A stretch of DNA of 64,000 nt from Mucilaginibacter saanensis (GTDB lineage Bacteria; Bacteroidota; Bacteroidia; Sphingobacteriales; Sphingobacteriaceae), in NCBI RefSeq assembly GCF_014200575.1, contig NZ_JACHBZ010000002.1, positions 728,961 through 792,960 of the forward strand. The letters run 5' to 3'. The notes beneath the pieces were generated by a model. It made no database searches and was not told the DNA's origin. It saw nothing but the letters and a program-made list of their open reading frames with translations. This document shows, one piece after another, positions 44,067 through 53,849 of this stretch (the stretch's first letter is position 1; every line of letters starts with the position of its first letter). A program made the position numbers and the translations under genes.

Positions 44067-45299
44067 CTAACTTGCCTCCACGTAGTTCAGATCCTTACCA
44101 AAAGTTTCCTTTAGCTGGCTTAATGAAAACAAGGCAATAATGGTGAGTATCCCCATCATGATGTAACCACTTTTTATCATGCCGTAATGCACTACAAGGG
44201 CATTAAATGCAATGTTGATGGGTATTAACGAGCCGCGCACAAAGTTGGGCACCGTTGTAGTAACTGTTGAGCGTATGTTGGTACCAAATTGCTCGGCTGC
44301 AATGGTAACAAAGGTTGCCCAGTATCCCACGGTGCAGCCCATAAAAAAGCTTAACCATATAAACTGGGATGATGTGATACCTTTGGTGCTCAGATAAGCC
44401 GCCACGCTAAGTACCGATAATAGTAAAAATACCATCATGGTCAGCTTTCTTGATTTGGTGATCTGGGCAAGCAGGCCCGCAAATATATCACCTACGGCTA
44501 TACCTACATAACTGTATAAAATTCCGCTACCGGCGCTTAATACGTCTTTGGCGCCTAAAGCCACCCCAAATTCTTTTGCCTGGGTTATCAGTATGCCAAC
44601 TACATACCATAACGGTGCGCCAATTAAAATACAATACAAATATTTTCTAAAACGCTCGCCATTATTAAACAGCATGAGCAAATTTCCTTTGGATATTTTA
44701 CTCTCGGCCACATTTTTATACATACCCGACTCAAAAGTACCTAACCTCAATAATAACAAAATAATGCCTAAACCACCGCCAACAAAATAAGCGTTGCGCC
44801 AGCCGTATTTGGCCACCGTAGCCGCTGCTACTGCTCCAAAAAGGCCAATAACGGCTACTATCATGGTACCGTATCCTCGTTTTTCTTTACTTAAAGTTTC
44901 TGTTACCAGGGTTATACCCGCACCTAACTCGCCGGCCAAACCTACACCTGCAATAAACCGTACAATGGCATAAGTATTAATATCATGAACCAGGCCATTG
45001 GCAAAATTTGCAATAGAATAAAGCAGAATGGAACCGAATAATACTTTAATACGGCCAAACTTATCGCCAATAACGCCCCATAAAATACCGCCTAAAAGCA
45101 AGCCGCCCATTTGCATATTTATAACAAATACCCCCTGCTCACGAATATTGGCTTCGGCAATACCAATGCCATGCAGGCTTTCTATTCTTACTATGGAAAA
45201 GATCACCAGATCATATATATCAACAAAATAACCAAGTGAGGCAACAAGAACCAGGAAAATAACATTCCTTGTTACCGTAGTAGATGCGGCTGCAGTCAT
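44067..45299 (-). CDS. MFS transporter (sugar/metabolite-proton symporter type)
   Basis: 410 residues, 12 hydrophobic segments. Signature loop GDKFGRIKVLFGS between helices 2 and 3, and RFIAGVGLAGELGAGITLVTE in helix 4-5. The pattern is that of the metabolite:H+ symporter or sugar porter branches; the substrate is not known. Single gene, ended by the large inverted repeat. Confidence 0.9.
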   Translation of the reverse strand: MTAAASTTVTRNVIFLVLVASLGYFVDIYDLVIFSIVRIESLHGIGIAEANIREQGVFVINMQMGGLLLGGILWGVIGDKFGRIKVLFGSILLYSIANFANGLVHDINTYAIVRFIAGVGLAGELGAGITLVTETLSKEKRGYGTMIVAVIGLFGAVAAATVAKYGWRNAYFVGGGLGIILLLLRLGTFESGMYKNVAESKISKGNLLMLFNNGERFRKYLYCILIGAPLWYVVGILITQAKEFGVALGAKDVLSAGSGILYSYVGIAVGDIFAGLLAQITKSRKLTMMVFLLLSVLSVAAYLSTKGITSSQFIWLSFFMGCTVGYWATFVTIAAEQFGTNIRSTVTTTVPNFVRGSLIPINIAFNALVVHYGMIKSGYIMMGILTIIALFSLSQLKETFGKDLNYVEAS

Positions 45300-45358
45300 A
45301 ATTTATAGGCGGTTTAAGGGGCTAAAGTAGCAGAATAAAATCAAAAATTTAAACACAA

Positions 45359-45388
45359 AAAAAACCTCTGTGTATGCAGAGGTTTTTT
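45359..45388 (-). terminator. Terminator of the cold-shock gene
   Basis: AAAAAACCTCTG and CAGAGGTTTTTT form a 12-bp stem with a 6-nt loop, 18 nt after the csp stop. Confidence 0.95.
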
Positions 45389-45406
45389 GACAATAACATT
45401 GGTTAA

Positions 45407-45604
45407 CTATGCTTTTTTTACGTTTACTGCTTGTAATCCTTTTCTTCCTTCTTCCACTTCGTAAGTTACATCGTCGTTATCTTTAATGGCATTTACGCCG
45501 CCTTGTACGTCTTTAAAGTGTACAAAAAGATCTTTACCGTCTTCGGTAACGATGAAGCCATAACCTTTTTGTGTGTTAAACCATTTTACTTTTCCAGTTT
45601 TCAT
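45407..45604 (-). CDS. Cold-shock domain protein (CspA family)
   Basis: 65 residues, one cold-shock domain. GKVKWFNTQKGYGFI contains RNP1, and LFVHFKDV is RNP2. It binds single-stranded RNA and DNA and acts as an RNA chaperone. A promoter at 45711-45739 predicts a 5' UTR of about 100 nt, usual for cold-shock genes. Confidence 0.97.
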   Translation of the reverse strand: MKTGKVKWFNTQKGYGFIVTEDGKDLFVHFKDVQGGVNAIKDNDDVTYEVEEGRKGLQAVNVKKA

Positions 45605-45710
45605 AATTATAATTATCGTATTAAAAATTCGTGTTAAGATTAAAAACTAAAGCCAAACTGAAAATAAAATGGTTTTAATAATCAGAAGGAATAGATAAGC
45701 CTACCTTTTT

Positions 45711-45739
45711 CAAATATATAAAATAATTAATAAACCAAA
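45711..45739 (-). promoter_or_regulatory. Promoter of the cold-shock gene
   Basis: On the minus strand TTTG (45736-45739), 17 nt, TATATTTG (45711-45718), an exact -7 match. It lies just behind the peroxiredoxin stop codon. Confidence 0.7.
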
Positions 45740-45744
45740 TAAAA

Positions 45745-46380
45745 TTATTTATTTGGTTGTGGAGTTATTCTTAAATAGGGTTTTACTGCTTTATAACCCT
45801 TTGGAAATTTGGCAGGGATGTCTTCAGTTTTTATAGCAGGCACTACTACTACGTCCTCGCCGTCTTTCCAATCAGCTGGTGTTGCAACACTATAATTAGC
45901 CGTTAATTGTAAGGAATCAATAACCCTTAAAATCTCCTGGAAGTTACGACCGGTTGATGCAGGATAAGTGATGATCAGCTTAACTGCCTTATCCGGGCCT
46001 ATAATAAACAATGATCTTACGGTTGCATTTACTGATGCATTAGGGTGTATCATGTCATAAGCTTCAGATATTTTACGGTCTTCGTCGGCTATAATCGGGA
46101 AGTTTACCTCTACCCCCTGGGTTTCGTTAATATCATTGATCCAGCCCTGGTGTGACTCTACCGAATCAACACTTAATGCTAATACTTTAACATTACGTTT
46201 GGTAAATTCATCTTTTAATGCGGCAGTTTTACCAAGTTCGGTAGTACAAACTGGTGTATAATCACCAGGATGCGAAAAAAGCACACCCCAGCTATCGCCA
46301 AGGTACTCGTAGAAATCAATTTCACCTGCTGATGTTTTTGCTTGAAAATTTGGGGCTTTATCGCCTAATCGTAGACTCAT
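45745..46380 (-). CDS. Peroxiredoxin, Prx6 (1-Cys) type
   Basis: 211 residues. The peroxidatic Cys lies in HPGDYTPVCTTEL. LALSVDSVESHQGWINDI and VRSLFIIGPDKAVKL, plus the long C-terminal extension (TPADWKDGEDVVVVPAI), assign it to the Prx6 subfamily. It reduces H2O2 and organic peroxides. No second conserved cysteine is present. It is divergent from the GH15 gene. Confidence 0.95.
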   Translation of the reverse strand: MSLRLGDKAPNFQAKTSAGEIDFYEYLGDSWGVLFSHPGDYTPVCTTELGKTAALKDEFTKRNVKVLALSVDSVESHQGWINDINETQGVEVNFPIIADEDRKISEAYDMIHPNASVNATVRSLFIIGPDKAVKLIITYPASTGRNFQEILRVIDSLQLTANYSVATPADWKDGEDVVVVPAIKTEDIPAKFPKGYKAVKPYLRITPQPNK

Positions 46381-46532
46381 GATTGTGTTGTTTATATCAA
46401 ATTAATGACTACTAAGTTACTATACATTGTATGATAAATCAAAATTTAACAAAAATTATACTACAATTTACGCCAACATTACACAGCAAATGTTGTTGAA
46501 TACTTGATACATGTTTAAACCGTAACCATTTA

Positions 46533-48317
46533 ATGAAAAGACATACCTACGATACCGGAATAATTGGAAACTGTGCCTTTATGGCCCATATCAACAAAAA
46601 CACAAATGTAGAATGGCTTTGCTGGCCCCGTTTTGACAGCACTTTTATTTTTGGCGGCCTGCTTGACAAAAATAAGGGGGGCGAATTTTCTATTTTACCT
46701 GAAGGCGAATACACCTCAGAACAACATTACCTTGAAAATACCAATATTTTAATAACCGAGATAAGCCCCAAAAGCGGTGGCAAGTACCGCATTACCGATT
46801 TTTCTCCCCGTTTTTACCAGCACCAGCGTTATTACAAGCCATTAATGCTGATCAGGAAAATTGAGGCTATTGAAGGCTCGCCAAGGGTTATTGTTAAATG
46901 CGAACCTGTTTCTGAATACGGCGCGGTAAAACTTAAGGTAAACCGCGGCAGCAACCACATTCAATACCTTGGCGGCGAAGAAAGCATCAGGCTCACTACC
47001 AATATACCCATAAGCTACGTTTTTGACGAACAGCCTTTTGTACTGAATGAGAGCAAATACCTGGCCCTTACCTACGGCGAACCGCTGGAAGCCGCACTGG
47101 TAAGCACTGCCGACCGGTTCCTGGCCGAAACCATCCAGTACTGGCGTACCTGGATCAAACACTCCTCTATTGCTACTTATTATCAACCATTTGTGATACG
47201 CTCTGGCCTGGCTTTAAAAATACACCAGTTTGAAGACACTGGAGCCATTATAGCTGCAAGCACCACCAGTTTACCGGAATCGCCGGGAAGCGGGCGTAAC
47301 TGGGATTACAGGTACTGCTGGCTGCGTGATACTTATTACGTAATAACAGCCCTGAACCATATTGGGCATTTTGAGGAAATGGAAAAATATTTCAGCTATG
47401 TGACCGACATCTCGTTTTCTGAAGATGAGCGTTACCAGCCGCTTTATGGCATTACCGGGAAGAAAAACCTGGTTGAAGAAATATTGACAGACCTGGATGG
47501 CTACATGGGTAATCAGCCGGTACGTATTGGCAACCAGGCCTATGAGCATATACAGAACGATATTTATGGCCAGGTGATGATATCCCTGCTCCCACTGTAT
47601 ACCGACCATCGTTTTGTTTTTTCGGAACGAAAAGACTCTGTACGCTGGATAGAATCATTGCTCAGCAAAATTGAACGAACCATTGATGAAAAAGATGCCG
47701 GGATATGGGAGTTCAGGAACATGGCCAATATACATTGCTACAGTAATTTATTCCAGTGGGCAGGTGCATCAGCGGCCGAAAAAATGGCCCGTACCATTGA
47801 AAATCAGGAATTGGTTGACAGGGCCATTAGTTTAAAAGACCGTGCAGCAGCTCATATTGAAAGCTGTTATGACCCTGTCAGAAAAGTTTATACCAATTCT
47901 GCAGGCAGCTCCAACCTGGATGCCAGCACATTGCAGCTAATTATGATGAACTATCTTGACCCCACATCACAACGGGCAAAGGATCATTTGATTGCATTAG
48001 AGAAAGAGTTAAGAACACCTAATGGGTTATTTTACAGGTATTTATATACAGACGACTTTGGAAAGCCGAAAACTACTTTCCTGATATGTGCTTTTTGGTA
48101 TGTGGAAGCTTTGGCAAGTGTTGGTCGACTGGATGATGCACAACGTGAATTTGCCAATTTGCTGCAATACTCTAACCACCTGTTGTTATTTAGTGAGGAT
48201 GTGGATGAGCAGGATGGCAGTCAATGGGGGAATTTTCCTCAGGCTTACAGCCACGTAGGACTAATGAATGCCGCCTACCGGATAGCCATGAAGTTAGACA
48301 GGCCTGTATTTTTATAA
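46533..48317 (+). CDS. Glycoside hydrolase family 15 protein (trehalase/glucoamylase-like)
   Basis: 594 residues. An N-terminal beta domain of the trehalase-like DUF5911 type (GIIGNCAFMAHINKNTNVEW, LCWPRFDS) precedes an (alpha/alpha)6 barrel with GSGRNWDYRYCWLRDTYY and the acidic motif NLVEEILTDLDGYMG; a second acid region lies near FPQAYSHVGL. No signal peptide, so cytoplasmic. GH15 proteins of this layout are trehalases or glucoamylases. It converges on the gene for trehalose-6-phosphate synthase, which favours a trehalose-related role. Confidence 0.92.
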   Translation: MKRHTYDTGIIGNCAFMAHINKNTNVEWLCWPRFDSTFIFGGLLDKNKGGEFSILPEGEYTSEQHYLENTNILITEISPKSGGKYRITDFSPRFYQHQRYYKPLMLIRKIEAIEGSPRVIVKCEPVSEYGAVKLKVNRGSNHIQYLGGEESIRLTTNIPISYVFDEQPFVLNESKYLALTYGEPLEAALVSTADRFLAETIQYWRTWIKHSSIATYYQPFVIRSGLALKIHQFEDTGAIIAASTTSLPESPGSGRNWDYRYCWLRDTYYVITALNHIGHFEEMEKYFSYVTDISFSEDERYQPLYGITGKKNLVEEILTDLDGYMGNQPVRIGNQAYEHIQNDIYGQVMISLLPLYTDHRFVFSERKDSVRWIESLLSKIERTIDEKDAGIWEFRNMANIHCYSNLFQWAGASAAEKMARTIENQELVDRAISLKDRAAAHIESCYDPVRKVYTNSAGSSNLDASTLQLIMMNYLDPTSQRAKDHLIALEKELRTPNGLFYRYLYTDDFGKPKTTFLICAFWYVEALASVGRLDDAQREFANLLQYSNHLLLFSEDVDEQDGSQWGNFPQAYSHVGLMNAAYRIAMKLDRPVFL

Positions 48318-48330
48318 TTGGTTGGATTAA

Positions 48331-48395
48331 GTGAATGGTTGAATTTATAAAATATTTCATTAACCACTCACTCAATCAACCACTCAACCATTCAC
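48331..48395. terminator. 12-bp inverted repeat between convergent GH15 and otsAB genes
   Basis: GTGAATGGTTGA and TCAACCATTCAC are perfect complements 41 nt apart. The spacer has further CACTCAATCAACCACTC repeats. Location between two ends suggests a bidirectional terminator or repeat element. Confidence 0.6.
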
Positions 48396-48407
48396 ACAAA
48401 ATTCACT

Positions 48408-50606
48408 TTAATTTACTTCAACTGGTGTATGCTGGGCAAAACTGGTCAGTAACTTGCGTACCTCGGCAGGGTTGCGCAGATAAAACTTCGCAGCCGATAC
48501 GTTACTGCCAACCTTTATGGTAATGGCGCTTTCTGGAAGTGCCTTAAATATATCCTCATCGGTATAATCATCGCCAAAGGCAATGATAAAATCATAGTCC
48601 TTACCCTCGGTTAAGGTTAAAGCTGCCTTGCCCTTATTGATATCCATATTCTTCACTTCCAATACCTTATCCCCCGCTAAAAGTTGTAAGCCTTTATCGC
48701 TGGCAAGGTATTTCAGATTATTCATCAGCTCGCTGGCCCTAAGCTCGCCTAAGCCATTTTGGGCCTTGCGGTAATGCCAAACCAACGAATAGGTTTTCTC
48801 TTCAATAAACGAGCCCGGAGTGCGGTCAACATAGGTTTCCAGTATAGGGTAAATATCATGTTTCCATTGATCAGACAACCCCGGTATTTTATGCCAGGTA
48901 GTATTCTGTTTTTTAAACCATGAGCCATGCTCGGCAATAAGGTACATATCGGTATCGCTAAACCATTCATCCAAATTTTCATGCTTACGCCCGCTGATCA
49001 GTACAACCTGGTTAGCGGGATCCTCTACCAGTTTGTTGATGATGTTGTAAAGCTCCTTGTCCGGGCTGGCCTGTTCAATGTTTGATTTAAAGTTGACCAG
49101 CGTGCCATCGTAATCTAAAAAGATGATCCTCTTTTTGGTTTTAATATACCTGTTGATGATAGATTGTTCTGTAGAGAAACTAACATGGCGGCTTTGCATA
49201 GATCGCTGCATCAGTTTAACCTCTTTTAAGCGATCCATAAAAATTTTAACCCAGTGCGAAATATTGAATTTAGCCACCAGCTGCCGCATGGGTATCATTC
49301 TTTTCGTCTGCTCATCAAGGGGCATGTTAAGGGCCTGTATAATAGCCCGGCAAACTTCGCCGGTGTTATTGGGGTTAACAATTATGGCATCAATTAACTC
49401 CTTAGATGATCCGGCCATCTCGCTCATTATCAATACACCATCGTTGTTTATCCTGCTGGCAACATACTCCTTGCTTACCAGGTTCATCCCGTCGCGCATG
49501 GGGGTTATCAGGCATACATCAGCAGTGTAATATAAAGCCGATAACATTTCAATAGGGAACGAACGGTAGTAATAATGTATAGGCGTCCAATCCATAGTCC
49601 GGTAGATGGAATTGATATTACCTACCTTCTTATCTATCTCATCGCGCAGATGTGCATACTGTGGTACCGTATCACGTGATGGTACCACAATCATATACAA
49701 GGCTATTTTTTCAATACAATCCGGGTTTAATTGCAGCATCAGTTCAAAAGCCTGCAGGCGCTGTAAAATACCTTTGCTATAGTCAAGCCTGTCAATTGAT
49801 AGGATCAGCTTATTGCCTTTAAAATTATTCCGGATAAGTTTAACCTGCTCCTGAACATCATCCTGAAGCGGTAAAGTGGCATATTTCTTTTCGTCAATTC
49901 CCATCGGGAACGATTCAATAACGATGGAACGTTCATCCATGGTAATAATGTTCGACGAGGAGGTTACCGGCAAAATACGCGTTGTAGCGCCTAAAAAGTG
50001 GCGTACATCATCAAACGTGTGGAAACCTATAAGATCGGCCCCTAACATACCTTCCAGTAATTCAGACCTCCAGGGAATAAGCCTGAACATTTCATGTGAC
50101 GGGAATGGTATATGCAAAAAGAAACCGATAGAAACATCCGGAAGTTCATTCCTGACCAGGCCTGGTAAAAGCAGCAGCTGGTAATCATGTACCCATATAA
50201 TATCGCCGGGTTCGGCAATACTTAATATAATATCTCTGAATTTTTGATTTACTGCTTTATAATAATCCCAGTTTGATTGCTTGTAATTTGCATAAGTTGA
50301 TGCATAGTAATGAAAAACGGGCCACAAAACTTCATTTGAAAAGCCTTCGTAATATTGGTTAATCTCTTCCTGATCAAGAAATACGGGTATCAGGCTTAAC
50401 TCTTTTAACTGGTGGGTTACATGATCTTTATCCTGTTGTTCAGTAATTTCAACTCCGGGCCACCCTATCCACACATTATCACCCTGTTTATATATTGAAC
50501 CTAAGCCGGTAGCTAAACCTCCTTCACTTGGCGATAAAATATATTCGTCATCTGCTTTTGAAATTTTAACTGGTAACCGGTTAGATACAATTATGGTTTT
50601 CGGCAT
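48408..50606 (-). CDS. Bifunctional trehalose-6-phosphate synthase/phosphatase
   Basis: 732 residues. The GT20 part (residues 1-460) has SNRLPVKIS, GGLATGL, WIGWPG, HDYQLLLLPG and FFLHIPFPS. The C-terminal HAD phosphatase (about 490-730) has IFLDYDGTLVNF with the DxDGT nucleophile motif and FGDDYTDEDIF. Together they make trehalose from UDP-glucose and glucose-6-phosphate. OtsA-OtsB fusion is frequent in Bacteroidota. It faces the GH15 gene, so synthesis and breakdown may be linked. Confidence 0.97.
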   Translation of the reverse strand: MPKTIIVSNRLPVKISKADDEYILSPSEGGLATGLGSIYKQGDNVWIGWPGVEITEQQDKDHVTHQLKELSLIPVFLDQEEINQYYEGFSNEVLWPVFHYYASTYANYKQSNWDYYKAVNQKFRDIILSIAEPGDIIWVHDYQLLLLPGLVRNELPDVSIGFFLHIPFPSHEMFRLIPWRSELLEGMLGADLIGFHTFDDVRHFLGATTRILPVTSSSNIITMDERSIVIESFPMGIDEKKYATLPLQDDVQEQVKLIRNNFKGNKLILSIDRLDYSKGILQRLQAFELMLQLNPDCIEKIALYMIVVPSRDTVPQYAHLRDEIDKKVGNINSIYRTMDWTPIHYYYRSFPIEMLSALYYTADVCLITPMRDGMNLVSKEYVASRINNDGVLIMSEMAGSSKELIDAIIVNPNNTGEVCRAIIQALNMPLDEQTKRMIPMRQLVAKFNISHWVKIFMDRLKEVKLMQRSMQSRHVSFSTEQSIINRYIKTKKRIIFLDYDGTLVNFKSNIEQASPDKELYNIINKLVEDPANQVVLISGRKHENLDEWFSDTDMYLIAEHGSWFKKQNTTWHKIPGLSDQWKHDIYPILETYVDRTPGSFIEEKTYSLVWHYRKAQNGLGELRASELMNNLKYLASDKGLQLLAGDKVLEVKNMDINKGKAALTLTEGKDYDFIIAFGDDYTDEDIFKALPESAITIKVGSNVSAAKFYLRNPAEVRKLLTSFAQHTPVEVN

Positions 50607-50722
50607 GTCTACTATTTTATATTATTAATAAATTTATTGCTTATTAATAAAGGTATAAACAGCCAAGTTGTTTGCTAAATAATGATAATAAGCATAAAAT
50701 GCACATTTTCAGCGAAAACAAA

Positions 50723-50752
50723 AAAGCCATCCTGATGTATCAGGATGGCTTT
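50723..50752 (-). terminator. Terminator of the small secreted protein gene
   Basis: AAAGCCATCCTGAT and ATCAGGATGGCTTT, a perfect 14-bp stem with GT as minimal loop, lies 23 nt after the stop of the minus-strand gene. Confidence 0.92.
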
Positions 50753-50775
50753 CCATGTGAGAATCTTCTCTTGAA

Positions 50776-51255
50776 TTATTTTACTTGTTGAAAAAATTCA
50801 AGGTTTGCTTGTTGTGTGATCCTTACTAATACTTCGTGTGAATCATTTTTAAGATCAACAAAGTATGAGGTAGCATCAATGTTATCGTTTACTTCAGTAT
50901 TTGCCTGGTAAACAATTACTTCACCAACTTCATAACCTTTGTAATCTTTAGCAATTTGTTTTAAAGTTTTAGCCGGGATAGCTTTAGCATCAACTCTTTG
51001 AGTTACACCTAAGTACTCGCCGTTAAGGTTGTAAAAAGCAGTTTTCTTAACACCATCAACTGTAAAGGTAGCTTTCTGGCAATTTTTGGTTACTGTCCAG
51101 TTTACATCTGTTGCATCAGCAAAATCAACTGTAAAACCATGTAGTGCAACATAAGAAACATTAGTTCCACCATCTACTCTTTTACCACCATCGGCAGCAA
51201 ATACATTAACGCTTAATAAAGCGGCTATTGCGGTTGTTATAAATATCTTTTTCAT
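50776..51255 (-). CDS. Small secreted protein, PepSY/DUF2874-like
   Basis: 159 residues. Signal peptide MKKIFITTAIAALLSVNVFA. The mature part has a strand-rich domain (ATDVNWTVTKNCQKATFTVDG, KKTAFYNLNGEYLGVTQ, LKQIAKDYKGYEVGEVIVY) like PepSY-like sensor/inhibitor folds. Exact family uncertain. It has its own good promoter and terminator, so it is a single, perhaps strongly expressed, gene. Confidence 0.82.
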   Translation of the reverse strand: MKKIFITTAIAALLSVNVFAADGGKRVDGGTNVSYVALHGFTVDFADATDVNWTVTKNCQKATFTVDGVKKTAFYNLNGEYLGVTQRVDAKAIPAKTLKQIAKDYKGYEVGEVIVYQANTEVNDNIDATSYFVDLKNDSHEVLVRITQQANLEFFQQVK

Positions 51256-51280
51256 GTTCGTTTAAATTTTAAATCCATAA

Positions 51281-51312
51281 CAAAAGTATGTCAATGTTGT
51301 CAATGTGACAAA
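51281..51312 (-). promoter_or_regulatory. Promoter of the PepSY-like secreted protein gene
   Basis: On the minus strand TTTG (51309-51312), 20 nt, TACTTTTG (51281-51288). Both elements are exact matches to the consensus. Confidence 0.78.
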
Positions 51313-51427
51313 TAAAATTTAATTTTTATGAATATTTTATAATTATATGACTTTAGGGATGGAAAATTTTGATTTTTACAAATCACTTAGTGTATAAATT
51401 ACAATATGTAAAACAAAAAAGGCATAA

Positions 51428-51461
51428 AAAAATCGGTTTACAATTAGCTAAACCGATTTTT
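51428..51461 (-). terminator. Terminator of the glucose-1-dehydrogenase-like gene
   Basis: AAAAATCGGTTTA pairs with TAAACCGATTTTT around an 8-nt loop, 20 nt after the stop. Confidence 0.93.
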
Positions 51462-51481
51462 CACATTATTTTAACCTTAAT

Positions 51482-52291
51482 TTAACCATTATCTGCGAAG
51501 CCCGGATACAATGTCATGCCACCATCCATAAAAATAGTGGTGCCGGTGATATAATCGGCCTGGTCTGAGGCCAGCCAGGCGGCCAGTTTTCCAATGTCAT
51601 CAGGTTTACCAATCCGGTTATAAGGTATCAGTGTTAGTAATTTATCTAAGGCTTCGGGGGTATCCCATGCGGTTTTGTTAATTGGGGTTTGTATGGCACC
51701 AGGCCCAATAGCCACCACCCTTATTTTATGCGGAGCTAACTCCTGCGCTATGCTTTTCATAAACATACTGATGCCGCCTTTGCTTGCTGCATAATTTACA
51801 TGCCCGCCCCAGGGAATTACCTCATGCACACTGCTCATGCAAATAATTTTACCGGCAGCGCTACTCCGGTCTGCTACTACCCCTCTTCTGATGAACTCCT
51901 TTGCCGCTTCTCGCGAACACAGAAACTGGCCGGTAAGGTTAATACTGATCACGGTATTCCAATCCTCCAGGGTCATATCCACAAATTTCGAGTCTTTTTG
52001 CAGGCCGGCATTATTCACCAAAATATCAATAGTACCATACCGCTCAAACATTAGGGCAAACATCGCTTTTACCTCGGCTTCATGGCTTACATCGGCCTGT
52101 ACAGCAAAAGCTTCACCGCCTGCTGCTTTTATTTCGTCAACCGTAGCATCGGCTGCCGCCTTATTATGAGCGTAATTGATAACCAGTTTGGCGCCTGCCT
52201 TTGCCAGTTCAAGGGCAACTCCTTTACCTATACCGCTATCGGCACCGGTTACCAGGGCTGCCTGCCCGTTTAATGATGGTGATGGGTTCAT
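51482..52291 (-). CDS. SDR, glucose 1-dehydrogenase-like
   Basis: 269 residues. Cofactor motif TGADSGIGKGVALELAK, NNAG, catalytic NYAASKGG with Ser in MSSVHE, and C-terminal FMDGGMTLYPGF. The overall pattern is closest to glucose 1-dehydrogenases, but SDR substrate calls from sequence are weak. Single gene. Confidence 0.92.
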   Translation of the reverse strand: MNPSPSLNGQAALVTGADSGIGKGVALELAKAGAKLVINYAHNKAAADATVDEIKAAGGEAFAVQADVSHEAEVKAMFALMFERYGTIDILVNNAGLQKDSKFVDMTLEDWNTVISINLTGQFLCSREAAKEFIRRGVVADRSSAAGKIICMSSVHEVIPWGGHVNYAASKGGISMFMKSIAQELAPHKIRVVAIGPGAIQTPINKTAWDTPEALDKLLTLIPYNRIGKPDDIGKLAAWLASDQADYITGTTIFMDGGMTLYPGFADNG

Positions 52292-52418
52292 GTAATACCA
52301 GATTTAAATGTTTATATAACCAATGTTTTTTAGCCAATAAGGTTTTAAAAATTTAACTGTATTTGCCTGAACCAGGGTTACCCCCCTTAATCTGCTGATC
52401 CCGGTTCAGTTAAAACAA

Positions 52419-52446
52419 AAAAAGACGCCTTGCAGCGCCTCTTTTT
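52419..52446 (-). terminator. Terminator of mqnA
   Basis: On the minus strand AAAAAGAGGCGC and GCGTCTTTTTTT flank TGCAAG, forming a stem with one G-U pair and a T-run. Confidence 0.85.
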
Positions 52447-52449
52447 GTT

Positions 52450-53193
52450 TTATAATGATTTTATATAATCTAAAAACATCAGTAGTGCTTTCTTTTTATC
52501 TGCTGTTAAATCAAAATCTATTTTATGCATCAGGTAATCTTCAAGATCAAAATCATCCCGCGTGGGGAGTTCTTCAAAAAGTTCGGCCCGGTGATCAAGA
52601 CCATATTTGAGGGCCGCGTTAAACTCATCCATAAAATCCTGCGGGATAGGTTTGTTGGCAATCCAACCGGCAAACATGAAAGGCAAACCGGTAAATTTTT
52701 GCCACTCTTCGGCCAAATCATATACGTATTTGTATTTATCCTTTTTACCAAAAGTACGGTCGCCTATTTGTACAAATGCAGTGTTTGCGTCTGTTGATTC
52801 GGCGTAGTTGGCAGCATGCTTGATAAGCTCGGGCGTTACCTTCCAGTAATTTTTCAATAAAACCAGCGCTAGGTTATTTGATGAGCGCGACTCCGGATCA
52901 AGCTGCAGATATTTAATATCATTAACATCGCAGTTGCTGAAAATAAAAACTGAGTTTACTGCTCCAACTGCGCCAATGCAATATTGCGATACAATTTCCC
53001 ATTGTGGCAGACTTAAGGTAGCGGCTACCGGGATAAGCCCAATATCAACTACATCATCAATCAGTTTTTGAGCACAGTCTGACGGCATATCAAGGCTCAA
53101 TTCAATTTTATCTAATATTCCGGAATGTTGGATGCCGTATATAAACGGTTTGGTGTTTGTATAGCTTACAGCTGATATTCTTATCTTTTTCAC
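52450..53193 (-). CDS. mqnA: Chorismate dehydratase MqnA
   Basis: 247 residues. ISAVSYTNTKPFIYG at the start, VDIGLIPVAA, LDPESRSSNNLALVLL, and LPFMFAGWIAN are characteristic of MqnA (periplasmic-binding-protein fold). It makes 3-enolpyruvylbenzoate from chorismate, the first step of the futalosine route to menaquinone. It lies 19 nt behind the phosphatase gene, and mqnE is in the same direction upstream. Confidence 0.95.
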   Translation of the reverse strand: MKKIRISAVSYTNTKPFIYGIQHSGILDKIELSLDMPSDCAQKLIDDVVDIGLIPVAATLSLPQWEIVSQYCIGAVGAVNSVFIFSNCDVNDIKYLQLDPESRSSNNLALVLLKNYWKVTPELIKHAANYAESTDANTAFVQIGDRTFGKKDKYKYVYDLAEEWQKFTGLPFMFAGWIANKPIPQDFMDEFNAALKYGLDHRAELFEELPTRDDFDLEDYLMHKIDFDLTADKKKALLMFLDYIKSL

Positions 53194-53212
53194 AAAAAGC
53201 GCTATTTCGGGA

Positions 53213-53827
53213 TTATTTTAAATGTTCGGCATTATTAAAATCGGCGATCTCAAACTTTTCGCCATCATATATTACTTTGTATAAAACCAGGTTCTGGTGC
53301 GGGAAAGTATCCATTGCCGTAAGCGGATGATCTGTTAATATGCATAACAATAAACGCATGGCGCGGCCGTGCATACATATTAATACGGTATCTTCTTCGG
53401 GATGGCTCATAATAACCCCAAGCGCTTCGCGCTGGCGTATTGCCACTTCGTTGGGGCTTTCGCCTCCTTCAAATTTGCTGTCTAACCGGCCATCAAGCCA
53501 ATCGCGCATAATTTGCAAAAAGGCGGCCTTGTTTTCAGTTGTGCTTGGCTGCCCTTCATGTATGCCCCAGGCAAGCTCATCTAAACCTGATAGTTTTTGG
53601 TACGGGATACCCTGATCAATAAATGGTTGAATACTTTGTTGGGTACGTTTTAAGGCCGATATATATATCTTGTCAAAGGGTACAGCTTTGTAGGCTTCAA
53701 AAAACAGCCCTGCTTGCCTGCGTCCCTCATCATTTAAATCGGTATCCATTCCGCGGCCTTGTACAATACCTTGTCTGTTAAGCTCTGTTTGGCCGTGACG
53801 TACTATATATAAAGTTTTTTTTATCAT
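53213..53827 (-). CDS. Histidine phosphatase-family protein
   Basis: 204 residues. LYIVRHGQTELNRQG with the catalytic RHG, RTQQS, and the second His in VLICMHGRAMRLLL. Phosphoglycerate mutase-like fold; a phosphatase on a small molecule is likely. It sits between the two menaquinone genes, so a side role there is possible, but no futalosine-pathway step is known to need it. Confidence 0.92.
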   Translation of the reverse strand: MIKKTLYIVRHGQTELNRQGIVQGRGMDTDLNDEGRRQAGLFFEAYKAVPFDKIYISALKRTQQSIQPFIDQGIPYQKLSGLDELAWGIHEGQPSTTENKAAFLQIMRDWLDGRLDSKFEGGESPNEVAIRQREALGVIMSHPEEDTVLICMHGRAMRLLLCILTDHPLTAMDTFPHQNLVLYKVIYDGEKFEIADFNNAEHLK

Positions 53828-53849
53828 TCTTATTTAAGCGTAAAGCTTA

